Notes under the pieces: generated by a model
The model's input: only the letters and a program-made list of their open reading frames with translations
The model's database searches: none
Told to the model about the DNA's origin: nothing
Assembly (NCBI GenBank): GCA_012841735.1
Contig: DUUE01000398.1
Location: 1 to 7,310, forward strand
Length of the DNA stretch: 7,310 bases
Origin: Bacillota bacterium
GTDB taxonomy: Bacteria > Bacillota > Dethiobacteria > Dethiobacterales > Dethiobacteraceae
Direction of reading: 5' to 3'
In this document: one piece after another, positions 1 through 5,900 of the stretch
How positions within the stretch are numbered: the first letter of the stretch is position 1
How the letters are laid out: each line of letters starts with the position of its first letter
Translations under genes and position numbers: made by a program

Positions 1-1
1 A

Positions 2-49
2 ACGGACATTACCGCCCACAACCTCCCCGCAGCAGGGAGTACTCTCTAA
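2..49 (+). CDS. Possible 3' end of an upstream gene (partial)
   Basis: One forward frame reads TDITAHNLPAAGSTL and then TAA at 47-49, 28 nt before a strong rho-independent terminator. A terminator in that orientation implies a + strand gene ending here, and this frame has the most protein-like composition of the three. The other two + frames also stay open to the left edge, ending at about 70 and 105, so the choice is weak. Only 15 codons are visible and no family can be named. Confidence 0.35.
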   Translation, partial: TDITAHNLPAAGSTL

Positions 50-76
50 CATTTCAGTTATTTTATGTTTAAAAGT

Positions 77-115
77 AAAATGGCCTCTAGGTTTTGCTTC
101 CTAAAGGCCATTTTT
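77..115 (+). terminator. Rho-independent terminator of the upstream gene
   Basis: The 5' arm AAAATGGCCT-c-TAGG pairs with CCTA-a-AGGCCATTTT around an 8-nt loop (92-99). There is one C/A mismatch, and a T-run (111-115) follows. Because the 5' side is A-rich, the hairpin could also act on the minus strand. It separates the upstream gene from the selenoprotein unit. Confidence 0.85.
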
Positions 116-127
116 GTCTACAGTCTG

Positions 128-163
128 GGCAGAATCAAATACTCTTAAGTATTTGATTCTGCC
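128..163. repeat. Perfect 16-bp inverted repeat, 4-nt loop
   Basis: GGCAGAATCAAATACT (128-143) is exactly the reverse complement of AGTATTTGATTCTGCC (148-163), separated by CTTA. No T-run follows on either strand, so it is not a canonical terminator. It lies 63 bp before the selenoprotein start, and its right arm overlaps a possible -35 box. It may be an operator, an mRNA leader hairpin or a residual mobile-element structure. I cannot tell these apart. Confidence 0.8.
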
Positions 164-182
164 ATAAATGCAGACATTTAAT
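153..182 (+). promoter_or_regulatory. Candidate sigma-A promoter of the selenoprotein unit
   Basis: TTGATT (153-158) and TTTAAT (177-182) are separated by 18 bp and lie 44 bp before the GTG start. Both boxes are imperfect matches to the sigma-70/A consensus. The -35 box falls inside the right arm of the perfect inverted repeat, which would fit repression or hairpin-dependent control. The AT-rich sequence makes chance matches likely. Confidence 0.3.
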
Positions 183-214
183 CTTTTCCGCATGAATAAT
201 TTTTTCTTTATAAC

Positions 215-220
215 AGGAGG
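215..220 (+). promoter_or_regulatory. Ribosome binding site AGGAGG
   Basis: A perfect AGGAGG lies 6 nt before GTG 227. It fixes the translation start at 227, not at the ATG at 539 downstream of the in-frame TGA. No comparable site precedes 539. Confidence 0.85.
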
Positions 221-226
221 TATTCA

Positions 227-1909
227 GTGAATAATTATATTTATAAATGCATGGATCCGAGAGGAGATTCTCCTGATATTGAATTAATCCCACCTGTGAA
301 AAGGTTGGATGATTTGCATAATAAAACAATCTATTTTATTGATATTTTAAAAAGAAATTCAGATGTCTTAACAAAGAATATGATTGCGCTTTTCAAAAAA
401 CAATATCCACAATCTAATTTTATCTACTATCCTAAAACTTGTGCATATAATAAGCCGGAATCAAATGCATGGTGGAATGAAATTATGGAAAAAGCAGAAG
501 CGGCTGTTGTTTCGGTTGGAGATTGAGGTTCTTGTACAATGTGGAGTATCCACATTCAAAGTAAAATCGAAAAAATGGGTATACCAACAGTTTCCGTTAT
601 TACAACCCCGTTTACGCAAATTAGTCAGGCGGCAGCTGAGCTTAATGGGATACCTAACCTGCGGAAAGCTGTAATTCCTCATCCTGTGGCAGACTTAACT
701 GAAGAAGAATTGCAGAATAATATAAGTAAAGTATATGATTCTTTAGTTGCCAGTCTTACATCCCCATTGACAAGCAAGGAATTGGAACGGGGTACAAAAA
801 GAGTTCCCAAGAGAGAAAGATTTGTTTTTGAGGGTAGTTTACAGGAAGTTCAAAATAAGTTTATAGAACTTGGGTTAACTGATGGATTGCCAATAATTCC
901 GCCGACTGAAGATCTTGTTAAGAAAATGTTAGAGCAAACAAATTTACCGCCAAACAAGATTATAGGTAAAATGCCACCTGAAAATTTTGAAGTAACAATT
1001 GAAAAAGTAGCGATTAACGGTGTTATGGCGGGTTGCACACCCGAATATATGCCGGTATTACTTGCTTTAGCAGAAGCATTAATGGATCCGGTCCTTGATA
1101 TGGAAGGGGGAGCCCGCAGCACCAACTCTTTTGGCTTTTGGGGATTTGCAAATGGACCAATAGCAAAAAAAATAGGATTAAATGCAGAAGGAAATGCCCT
1201 AGGTCCAGGAAATAGAGCAAATGCTACACTCGGACGTGTGATTAGATTGTTCATAAACAATTTAGGGGGATCTAAAGTAGGAATTAACGATATGTCTTCT
1301 GTTGGCAGTCCCCTTAAATATGGATTATTCTTTGCAGAAAATGAGTCAGACAGTCCATGGGAACCGTATCATGTCGAAAAGGGCTTTAATAGGGAGGAAA
1401 GTACGGTTACGCTATATAAAAGTTTGGGTTTTAGAACGTCCGGTAGAACTGGTATTGGAGGTATAGATCTCAACAATCTTGTGGGTGTTACTAAAAATAT
1501 TGAGTGCATGTTTGGTTATAGTCCAAATCGTGGTATGGTAATATTGTTAGATCCTCTTTTGGCCAAGCAATTCTCAGACCAAGGTCTAACAAAGCGTGAC
1601 ATAAAAGAATATATATGGCAATCACTTCACAGAACAGTTCAAGAATGGAAAGCTAGCTATAGTTACACGGTCGATCTAAGAGCAGGTATTTTCCCACAAT
1701 GGTATGACAATCTTTCACCGGACGTAAAAATACCAATGTTTAAGAGCCCAGAAAATATTGATATCGTAGTTGTTGGCGGTAAGAGAAACCTTGTCTTTCA
1801 AGTGTATGAGGGGGGCAGTCCAGTACCAGGGGTCACAAAATCTATTGATAAGTGGAAGGTAACAACCAAAAACAGGCATCATTTCTTTCTAAAGCATTGT
1901 CAAGCGTAA
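227..1909 (+). CDS. UGSC-family selenoprotein, two-domain, Sec at residue 100 (TGA 524-526)
   Basis: Read with TGA 524-526 as selenocysteine, this is one 560-residue protein from GTG 227. The N-terminal domain (about 1-180) carries the family signature VVSVGD-U-GSC (Sec100, Cys103) followed by KIEKMGIPTVSVITTPF. This is the hallmark of the UGSC (seleno)protein family, in which other members have Cys in place of Sec. The second domain (about 204-541) has TDGLPIIPPTED (218-229), AINGVMAGCTPEY (262-274) and GPGNRANATLGR (326-337), a long domain I recall accompanying UGSC proteins. The activity is unknown. The Sec-x-x-Cys spacing suggests redox or nucleophilic chemistry (inference). No signal peptide or membrane segment is seen, so it is probably cytosolic. 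Read conventionally it would be mis-split into a 99-residue and a 456-residue protein. The natural C-terminus is probably near VTKSID (residue 541). The last 19 residues are read out of frame through the start of the MdcA gene. Codons are AT-rich, unlike the genes further right. Confidence 0.85.
524..526 (+). other. In-frame TGA, predicted selenocysteine codon
   Basis: TGA stands exactly where the family motif has U or C, and it is followed by GGT TCT TGT (Gly-Ser-Cys). The frame stays open for 103 codons before and more than 450 after if the end is counted to 1909. Trp in this gene is written TGG, and TGA ends other genes in the window, so a recoded genetic code is unlikely. Confidence 0.85.
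538..556 (+). promoter_or_regulatory. Putative bacterial SECIS hairpin
   Basis: AATGTGGA (538-545) pairs perfectly with TCCACATT (549-556) around the loop GTA. The stem starts 11 nt after the TGA, and the first loop base is a G about 20 nt from it. As I recall, bacterial SECIS elements lie just 3' of UGA inside the coding region, have a short loop with a G near its 5' side, and bind SelB. This hairpin fits that description. It has no obvious bulged U like that in E. coli fdhF, but such details vary. Confidence 0.72.
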
Positions 1910-3342
1910 ATCCCGACAAAGTTAAAGATTTACACTTAATAATATCAAGTATAAATAGGCCTGAACACTTAGATGTCATTACTAAAGGAATTGTTGATAA
2001 AATCGATTTTGCCTATGCGGGACCACAAAGTAAACGAGTTGCGCAGATGTTAAAACAGAGAAAAATAAAAATAGGTGGGGTGCATACGTATCTAGAATTG
2101 TATGGACGCCTATTTGTTGATCTTATCCCTAGAATCGCATTGATTGCAGCAGATAAAGCAGACATACATGGTAATTTGTTTACAGGACCCAACACCGAAG
2201 AAACACCAACATTAGTGGAAGCGACAGCGTTTAGTAATGGTATTGTGATTGCTCAAGTTAATGAATTAGTGGAAGAATTACCAAGGGTAGATATTCCCGG
2301 CTCTTGGATTGATCTGATAGTCGTTACTGATGAACCATATGCAATTGAGGCGCTGTTTACTAGGGATCCGCAAAAAATTACAGCAACACAAATTTTAATG
2401 GCTATGATGGTAATTAAAGGGGTTTATGCGCGTCATGGCGTTGTTTCTCTTAACCATGGTGTTGGTTACAATACTGCAGCCATAGAATTATTGTTGCCAA
2501 CTTACGGTGAGTCATTGGGATTAAAGGGTAAAATATGCAAGCACTGGGTTGTTAATCCTCACCCCACACTGATTCCTGCAATTGAAAGCGGTTGGATAGA
2601 AAGCATATATAGTTTTGGTGGAGAAGCTGGAATGGAGAAGTATGTAGCTTCACGATCCGACATATTTTTTACAGGACATGATTCCAGTCTGCGTTCAAAT
2701 CGAACATTAGCACAAATCGCCGGCCAGTACGCAGTTGATTTATTTATTGGTTCTACTCTTCAAATGGACAGAAATGCAAATTCTTCTGCCATTATAGACA
2801 CCAGATGGACAGGTTTTGGGGGAGCTCCGAATATGGGACATAATCCTGGAGGACGTCGCCATGCAAGCTCTGCCTGGCTTGATTTGTCTTATTACTGTGA
2901 AGATATTAAAAAAGGACGAAAACTGGTTGTTCAGGTTTTAGAAACATTCTGGGACGGCAAACCTAACTTTTTGGAGAAACTAGATGCCGTAAAAATGGCG
3001 AATGAAGTAGGACTTGAATCAATGCCCGTAATGATATATGGTAATGATGTGACTCATGTGGTTACAGAACAGGGTATTGCCTATTTATATAAGGCAACAA
3101 GTATTGAGGAAAGACGCCAAGCGCTAGCTGCAGTAGCAGTTGGAACCCCAATCGCTACAAATCAAACGTCACAAACCAGAGAAGAACTACGTCGCAAGGG
3201 CATGGTTGCTTATCCAGAAGATTTGCAAATTGATGTTTCAGACGCAAAACGTTCTCTTTTAGCTGCCCAGAGCATTGAAGATTTGGTAAAATGGTCTGGT
3301 GGATTATATCAACCTCCATCTAAATTTGTAAGCAAAAAGTAA
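1852..3342 (+). CDS. mdcA: Malonate decarboxylase alpha-subunit-like acyl/CoA transferase, N-terminally short
   Basis: The 496 residues match MdcA, the subunit that exchanges acetyl and malonyl groups on the acyl-carrier subunit of malonate decarboxylase (family knowledge). Diagnostic stretches are EGNNQKQA (2-9), GGVHTYLEL (75-83), TGPNTEETPTLVEATAF (111-127), LNHGVGYNTAAIELLLPTY (200-218), NPHPTLIPAIESG (235-247), GFGGAPNMG (321-329), MIYGNDVTHVVTEQGIAYL (394-412) and the terminal DLVKWSGGLYQPPSKF. MdcA proteins are usually about 550 residues and have about 50 residues, including a first beta strand ending in LEGNNQKQA, before the point where this frame opens. Here GTG 1852 encodes the residue just before EGNN, and an in-frame TAA (1849-1851) sits immediately upstream. 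No good ribosome binding site precedes it: AGGGG at 1828-1832 is about 19 nt away. No other mdc subunit genes are in the window. It could be a truncated gene, a frameshifted fusion with the UGSC gene, or a specialised transferase. Confidence 0.82.
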   Translation: MEGNNQKQASFLSKALSSVNPDKVKDLHLIISSINRPEHLDVITKGIVDKIDFAYAGPQSKRVAQMLKQRKIKIGGVHTYLELYGRLFVDLIPRIALIAADKADIHGNLFTGPNTEETPTLVEATAFSNGIVIAQVNELVEELPRVDIPGSWIDLIVVTDEPYAIEALFTRDPQKITATQILMAMMVIKGVYARHGVVSLNHGVGYNTAAIELLLPTYGESLGLKGKICKHWVVNPHPTLIPAIESGWIESIYSFGGEAGMEKYVASRSDIFFTGHDSSLRSNRTLAQIAGQYAVDLFIGSTLQMDRNANSSAIIDTRWTGFGGAPNMGHNPGGRRHASSAWLDLSYYCEDIKKGRKLVVQVLETFWDGKPNFLEKLDAVKMANEVGLESMPVMIYGNDVTHVVTEQGIAYLYKATSIEERRQALAAVAVGTPIATNQTSQTREELRRKGMVAYPEDLQIDVSDAKRSLLAAQSIEDLVKWSGGLYQPPSKFVSKK

Positions 3343-3391
3343 ATAAATTAAAAAAAATATGGTTTACACAAGCCGACAGATAAACACATTA

Positions 3392-3447
3392 ACAAACCGC
3401 TAAGTAAGCATTAATGCTTAAATTAGCGGTTTGTCTATACTCTTTTT
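3392..3447. terminator. Composite hairpin between convergent genes, probable terminator
   Basis: ACAAACCGCTAA (3392-3403) pairs with TTAGCGGTTTGT (3423-3434). Inside lies the perfect palindrome TAAGCATTAATGCTTA (3405-3420), giving a long two-part stem. A T-run (3443-3447) follows on the + strand after an 8-nt gap. The minus-strand side is less T-rich. It sits between the MdcA gene and the minus-strand operon, so it probably serves both. The T-run spacing is not ideal. Confidence 0.65.
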
Positions 3448-3475
3448 CACACTAAATAATTAGATTTTCTATACA

Positions 3476-3658
3476 TTAATATAATTGTTTTAAAGCGATT
3501 TTACATTTGGACACGGTTTCTTCCAGCTCTTTGGCCGCCTGTTCGAAAGAATTTTTGGCCGTGTTATTGGCAACCTGTTTGGCTGCCACGCGTAAACCTG
3601 CCGCAGAACTTTCACATTTCTGAATGGACTCTTCCACCAGCTGACGGTAGTCGGACAT
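3476..3658 (-). CDS. Small helical protein, 60 aa, function unknown
   Basis: The ATG at 3658 is preceded by GAGGTGA with good spacing, so translation is credible. The product is charged and predicted almost wholly helical: one helix about 3-30 and a second about 36-58, with alternating Ala/Leu/Val and Glu/Lys that suit a helical hairpin or oligomeric bundle. Cys15 and Cys52 both occur in Lys-Cys contexts and could face each other in an antiparallel hairpin (inference). The second half, with FEQAAKELEETVSKCK, loosely resembles small Firmicutes proteins of the DUF1657 type, but I am not confident of that. It is the last gene of a minus-strand operon, 42 nt after the ATP-grasp gene. Confidence 0.75.
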   Translation of the reverse strand: MSDYRQLVEESIQKCESSAAGLRVAAKQVANNTAKNSFEQAAKELEETVSKCKIALKQLY

Positions 3659-3700
3659 AAAATCACCTCGCTTGTTTATCCTGGCAGTAGTATTTGCTTT

Positions 3701-4768
3701 TCAGGCCAGTTTATTCCCTTCCGCTGCAAGGGGTAGTCCCGCATAATAATCGATGAGGGGAGGGAGCGAGGGCTCAAATGTTTCGGCAAAAGTACCCGCC
3801 AGCTTGTTGATCTCCAGAAAACGGGGAACGCCGTCCTGCGGAACTATAAAGTCTACGGAAAAAATAACACGTCCCGCAAGGAAGGCAAGGCAGCCGGCAA
3901 AATCGTCAAAAGCAGTTATACTGTCTATTGTACCGGATGAAACTTGCGGCTGCCCGATAAATTCTCCCAGAGTCACTACTTTTTTCTGCTGCAGCAATGC
4001 ATGGTTGCAGCGGTGTATAAATCTCTGGCAATACCTGCCGTAAGGGACTGGCACTTTGCCCGGACAGGCCAGAAAGTGCATTTTATGGACTACATGGTCC
4101 GCATAAGCGGCATAAGGGTCACAGGCAAAAACAAACTCACTGCAGATCAATTCCTCACCGGCCGGCAGACGCGCAAGCAATGAGGGCAGTTTTTCCTGCA
4201 GGTATTCCTGTTGCCAGACAGTATAAGGGGTGCCGTCCCGGTTGCGTCCGGCCGCGCCGTATGCAGACTTCACCAGCCAGACCGGACGCCCGGCGGCAGG
4301 AAGCCGCGGTATACTGTTTTTGGTATAGCTTTGTTGCAGCGGCAGAAAACGCGCCCCGCCCGACGCCTGCAAAGCTTTGGCCTGGCAGGTTTTGGCGGCA
4401 TAAGTGACGGGCAGGTAACCCAACACGGTAAGCCCATTTTCCTGCCAGGCGGAAAATAAAGGCTCCGGCAGACTGCAAAACTGGGTATCAATGATTTCGG
4501 CAGCAATTGTTTTCTCCAGCAGGCTTGCCGGACATAAAAAAACCTCGGCACCCTGCCGGCGGTAAATTTCAACCATTCCATTCACAGCTTTTGCTTTGCA
4601 GCCGAAAAGGTACCAAGCGGGATAAACGGAATTCCCGTCCCGGTACCTTTGCTCACGGAAACGCAATGTTTCCTGCGGCGACAACTGGCGGCCGGCCGAC
4701 ACAAGACCCAAGGCGGCAGCCAGCATCTCATCCGCAACAGCAATACATAATCTGGGCACAAAGATCAC
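3701..4768 (-). CDS. ATP-grasp domain protein, substrate unknown
   Basis: The 355-residue product has an ATP-grasp-like C-terminal half. VWLVKSAYGAAGRNRDG (163-179) suits the ATP-binding lysine and glycine-rich loop, EELICSEFV (205-213) the hinge strand, and FSVDFIVPQDGVPRFLEIN (303-321) the metal-binding Asp306, Glu319 and Asn321. ATP-grasp enzymes join a carboxylate to an amine or thiol through an acyl-phosphate. The partner cannot be read from sequence. The N-terminal half (about 1-150) matches nothing I recognise. The start is GTG at 4768, whose GTGA overlaps the stop of the upstream small gene by 4 nt. There is only a weak AACAGG before it, so translational coupling is likely. Spore-forming Firmicutes carry several ATP-grasp proteins of unknown role (for example YheC/YheD), but this does not look like a plain YheCD member. 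Confidence 0.78.
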   Translation of the reverse strand: MIFVPRLCIAVADEMLAAALGLVSAGRQLSPQETLRFREQRYRDGNSVYPAWYLFGCKAKAVNGMVEIYRRQGAEVFLCPASLLEKTIAAEIIDTQFCSLPEPLFSAWQENGLTVLGYLPVTYAAKTCQAKALQASGGARFLPLQQSYTKNSIPRLPAAGRPVWLVKSAYGAAGRNRDGTPYTVWQQEYLQEKLPSLLARLPAGEELICSEFVFACDPYAAYADHVVHKMHFLACPGKVPVPYGRYCQRFIHRCNHALLQQKKVVTLGEFIGQPQVSSGTIDSITAFDDFAGCLAFLAGRVIFSVDFIVPQDGVPRFLEINKLAGTFAETFEPSLPPLIDYYAGLPLAAEGNKLA

Positions 4769-4935
4769 CTGTTATAGTTCCGGACAAGCCGCTCCCAGTA
4801 CCGGCGGAACAGGGAATCATGCTTTGGGCCTGCCGGCTCATACGGGGGATTCAGGGCTTCCATGGATGACATTTCTTCGGCAATTTCCACATCGGGGAAT
4901 TCTTTTTCCTGCCACGGTTCCGGTATAAAAGCCAT
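4765..4935 (-). CDS. Small acidic/proline-containing protein, 56 aa, function unknown
   Basis: The ATG at 4935 is chosen because AGGAGGTG (minus strand, 4950-4943) precedes it by 7 nt. The same frame extends upstream to 5007, but that extension has no such site and its composition is unlike a protein start. The product begins MAFIPEPWQEKEFPDVEIAE, is acidic in the first half with NPPYEPAGPKHD in the middle, and ends with a basic aromatic helix-like tail, LFRRYWERLVRNYNR. No family is recognised. Its stop overlaps the ATP-grasp start by 4 nt, implying co-expression and a related job such as partner, adaptor or substrate (inference). Confidence 0.7.
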   Translation of the reverse strand: MAFIPEPWQEKEFPDVEIAEEMSSMEALNPPYEPAGPKHDSLFRRYWERLVRNYNR

Positions 4936-4941
4936 CTGGAG

Positions 4942-4956
4942 ACACCTCCTCGGTGT
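4942..4956 (-). promoter_or_regulatory. Ribosome binding site partly inside a small hairpin
   Basis: On the minus strand ACACC-GAGGA-GGTGT can form a 5-bp hairpin whose loop and right arm contain the GAGGAGGTG ribosome binding site of the 56-residue gene. It may modestly reduce initiation. The stem is short and could be chance. Confidence 0.35.
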
Positions 4957-4989
4957 TAACTGCTTTTCACACTTTAGTATCTGCAGCAA

Positions 4990-5050
4990 GGCAAAAATGT
5001 TACACATTAAACTTTGCCAGGGATGGCAAAAATAAAAATATTGTTTGCCA
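4990..5050. promoter_or_regulatory. Divergent intergenic region with four GGCAAA/TTTGCC motifs
   Basis: GGCAAA occurs at 4990-4995 and 5025-5030, and its complement TTTGCC at 5013-5018 and 5044-5049. The central pair forms a perfect 7-bp inverted repeat, TTTGCCA-GGGA-TGGCAAA (5013-5030). GGCAAAAAT is directly repeated at 4990-4998 and 5025-5033. The spacer lies between divergently transcribed genes and must hold both promoters, so a shared operator is plausible. I could not assign convincing -35/-10 pairs. Confidence 0.4.
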
Positions 5051-5094
5051 AAGGAGCATGATCTGCGAGCACAAAAAACAAGGGAGGGAGAAAA

Positions 5095-5823
5095 ATGCAG
5101 GTAACAGTTTTAGGCTGTTTTGGTCCGTACCCGCCGGCCGGAGGCTGTTGTTCCGGCTATCTGGTGTGGGGAAAAGAGGCGGCAGTTCTGCTTGATTGTG
5201 GCAACGGGGTGCTGTCACGCCTGCGATATTACCTGGAACCATGGGAAGTGACCGCCGTTGTTCTCAGCCACCTGCACAATGACCATACAGGTGACCTGCC
5301 GGTACTCCGGTACGCCAGACAGTTTAACCGGCAGCACCGGGTCGAAACACTGTCCGTATTTGCCCCGGCCGGGCCGAAAGATGAATTTGACCGCCTTTTT
5401 TCCAGTGAATACCTGCGGGCACAGCCCGTGCAGGCGGGGGAAACACTGCAGATTGGAGATCTGGAGTTTGCTTTTGCCCAAGCCGTCCATTCTGTTCCCT
5501 CCCATATTATTACCGTAAAGCAAGGCAGGAAAAAATTTGTTTATTCCGGGGACACTGAAAACTGCCCGCAGCTGGTTGCAGCCGCAGCCGGGGCAGACCT
5601 CTTTCTCTGTGAAGCCAATTATCTGCGCAGCGACCTGGAAGGAGGCGCCAACAATCACCTGGCAGCTTTCCAGGCGGCGGAAGCGGCACGTGCTGCGGGG
5701 GTAAAGCGGCTTGTCCTGACTCATCACCATCCGGACAGGAGCCAAAAAGAAGCTTTGCGCGAAGCGGCGGCAGTTTTTCCCCGTACGGAACTTGCCCTGA
5801 TGGGCAGCAGCTATCAATTGTAA
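5095..5823 (+). CDS. MBL-fold metallo-hydrolase, YhfI-like
   Basis: The 242 residues span a complete metallo-beta-lactamase fold of the RNase Z-like branch, closest in my recollection to Bacillus YhfI (about 244 residues). Metal-ligand motifs are SHLHNDHTGD (His59, His61, Asp63, His64), VHSVP (His132), YSGDT (Asp153) and LTHHH (His210), enough for a two-zinc centre. The N-terminus MQVTVLGCFGPYPPAGGCCSGYLV has the glycine/proline-rich first strands typical of the group. It is probably a cytosolic phosphodiesterase or other hydrolase. The substrate is not known, and the exosite arm of true tRNA-processing RNase Z is not evident. The ATG at 5095 follows AGGGAGGGAG with a short spacer. It is divergent from the ATP-grasp operon and 77 nt upstream of the protease gene. 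Confidence 0.88.
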   Translation: MQVTVLGCFGPYPPAGGCCSGYLVWGKEAAVLLDCGNGVLSRLRYYLEPWEVTAVVLSHLHNDHTGDLPVLRYARQFNRQHRVETLSVFAPAGPKDEFDRLFSSEYLRAQPVQAGETLQIGDLEFAFAQAVHSVPSHIITVKQGRKKFVYSGDTENCPQLVAAAAGADLFLCEANYLRSDLEGGANNHLAAFQAAEAARAAGVKRLVLTHHHPDRSQKEALREAAAVFPRTELALMGSSYQL

Positions 5824-5900
5824 TATTCCGGTAAGATGAGGCAGGTGAATTTTGTTTACAATAATGGCAGTGGAATTTTTGTGGAAAGGAGAGACCGCTT

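Noticed and set aside
524..526. TGA read as Trp under an alternative genetic code, or a simple nonsense mutation
   Set aside because: TGG is used for Trp throughout and TGA ends other genes here, which argues against recoding. The exact match to the U position of UGSC and the following hairpin favour Sec over mutation.
850..1260. Minus-strand 136-residue frame opposite the UGSC gene
   Set aside because: It lies wholly inside a well-supported coding region on the other strand, has no ribosome binding site and shows no protein-like domain pattern.
539..1909. A separate gene starting at ATG 539
   Set aside because: No ribosome binding site precedes 539. The frame is in phase with the upstream frame across TGA-GSC, and this start would cut the family signature in half, so it is part of the selenoprotein.
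1852..1909. Programmed -1 frameshift joining UGSC and MdcA frames
   Set aside because: The shift from one frame to the other would be -1, but the best candidate in the overlap, C-AAA-AAC, is an imperfect slippery heptamer and no downstream stimulatory hairpin is obvious. A rearrangement or sequencing error explains the overlap better.
4936..5007. N-terminal extension of the 56-residue gene up to 5007
   Set aside because: The strong AGGAGGTG at 4943-4950 sits inside this extension at the right distance for ATG 4935, so the shorter start is preferred.
5051..5195. AAGGAG followed by ATG 5058, a possible small leader peptide before the MBL gene
   Set aside because: The spacing between AAGGAG and ATG is only 1 nt, and the frame runs into the MBL gene with shadow-like composition.
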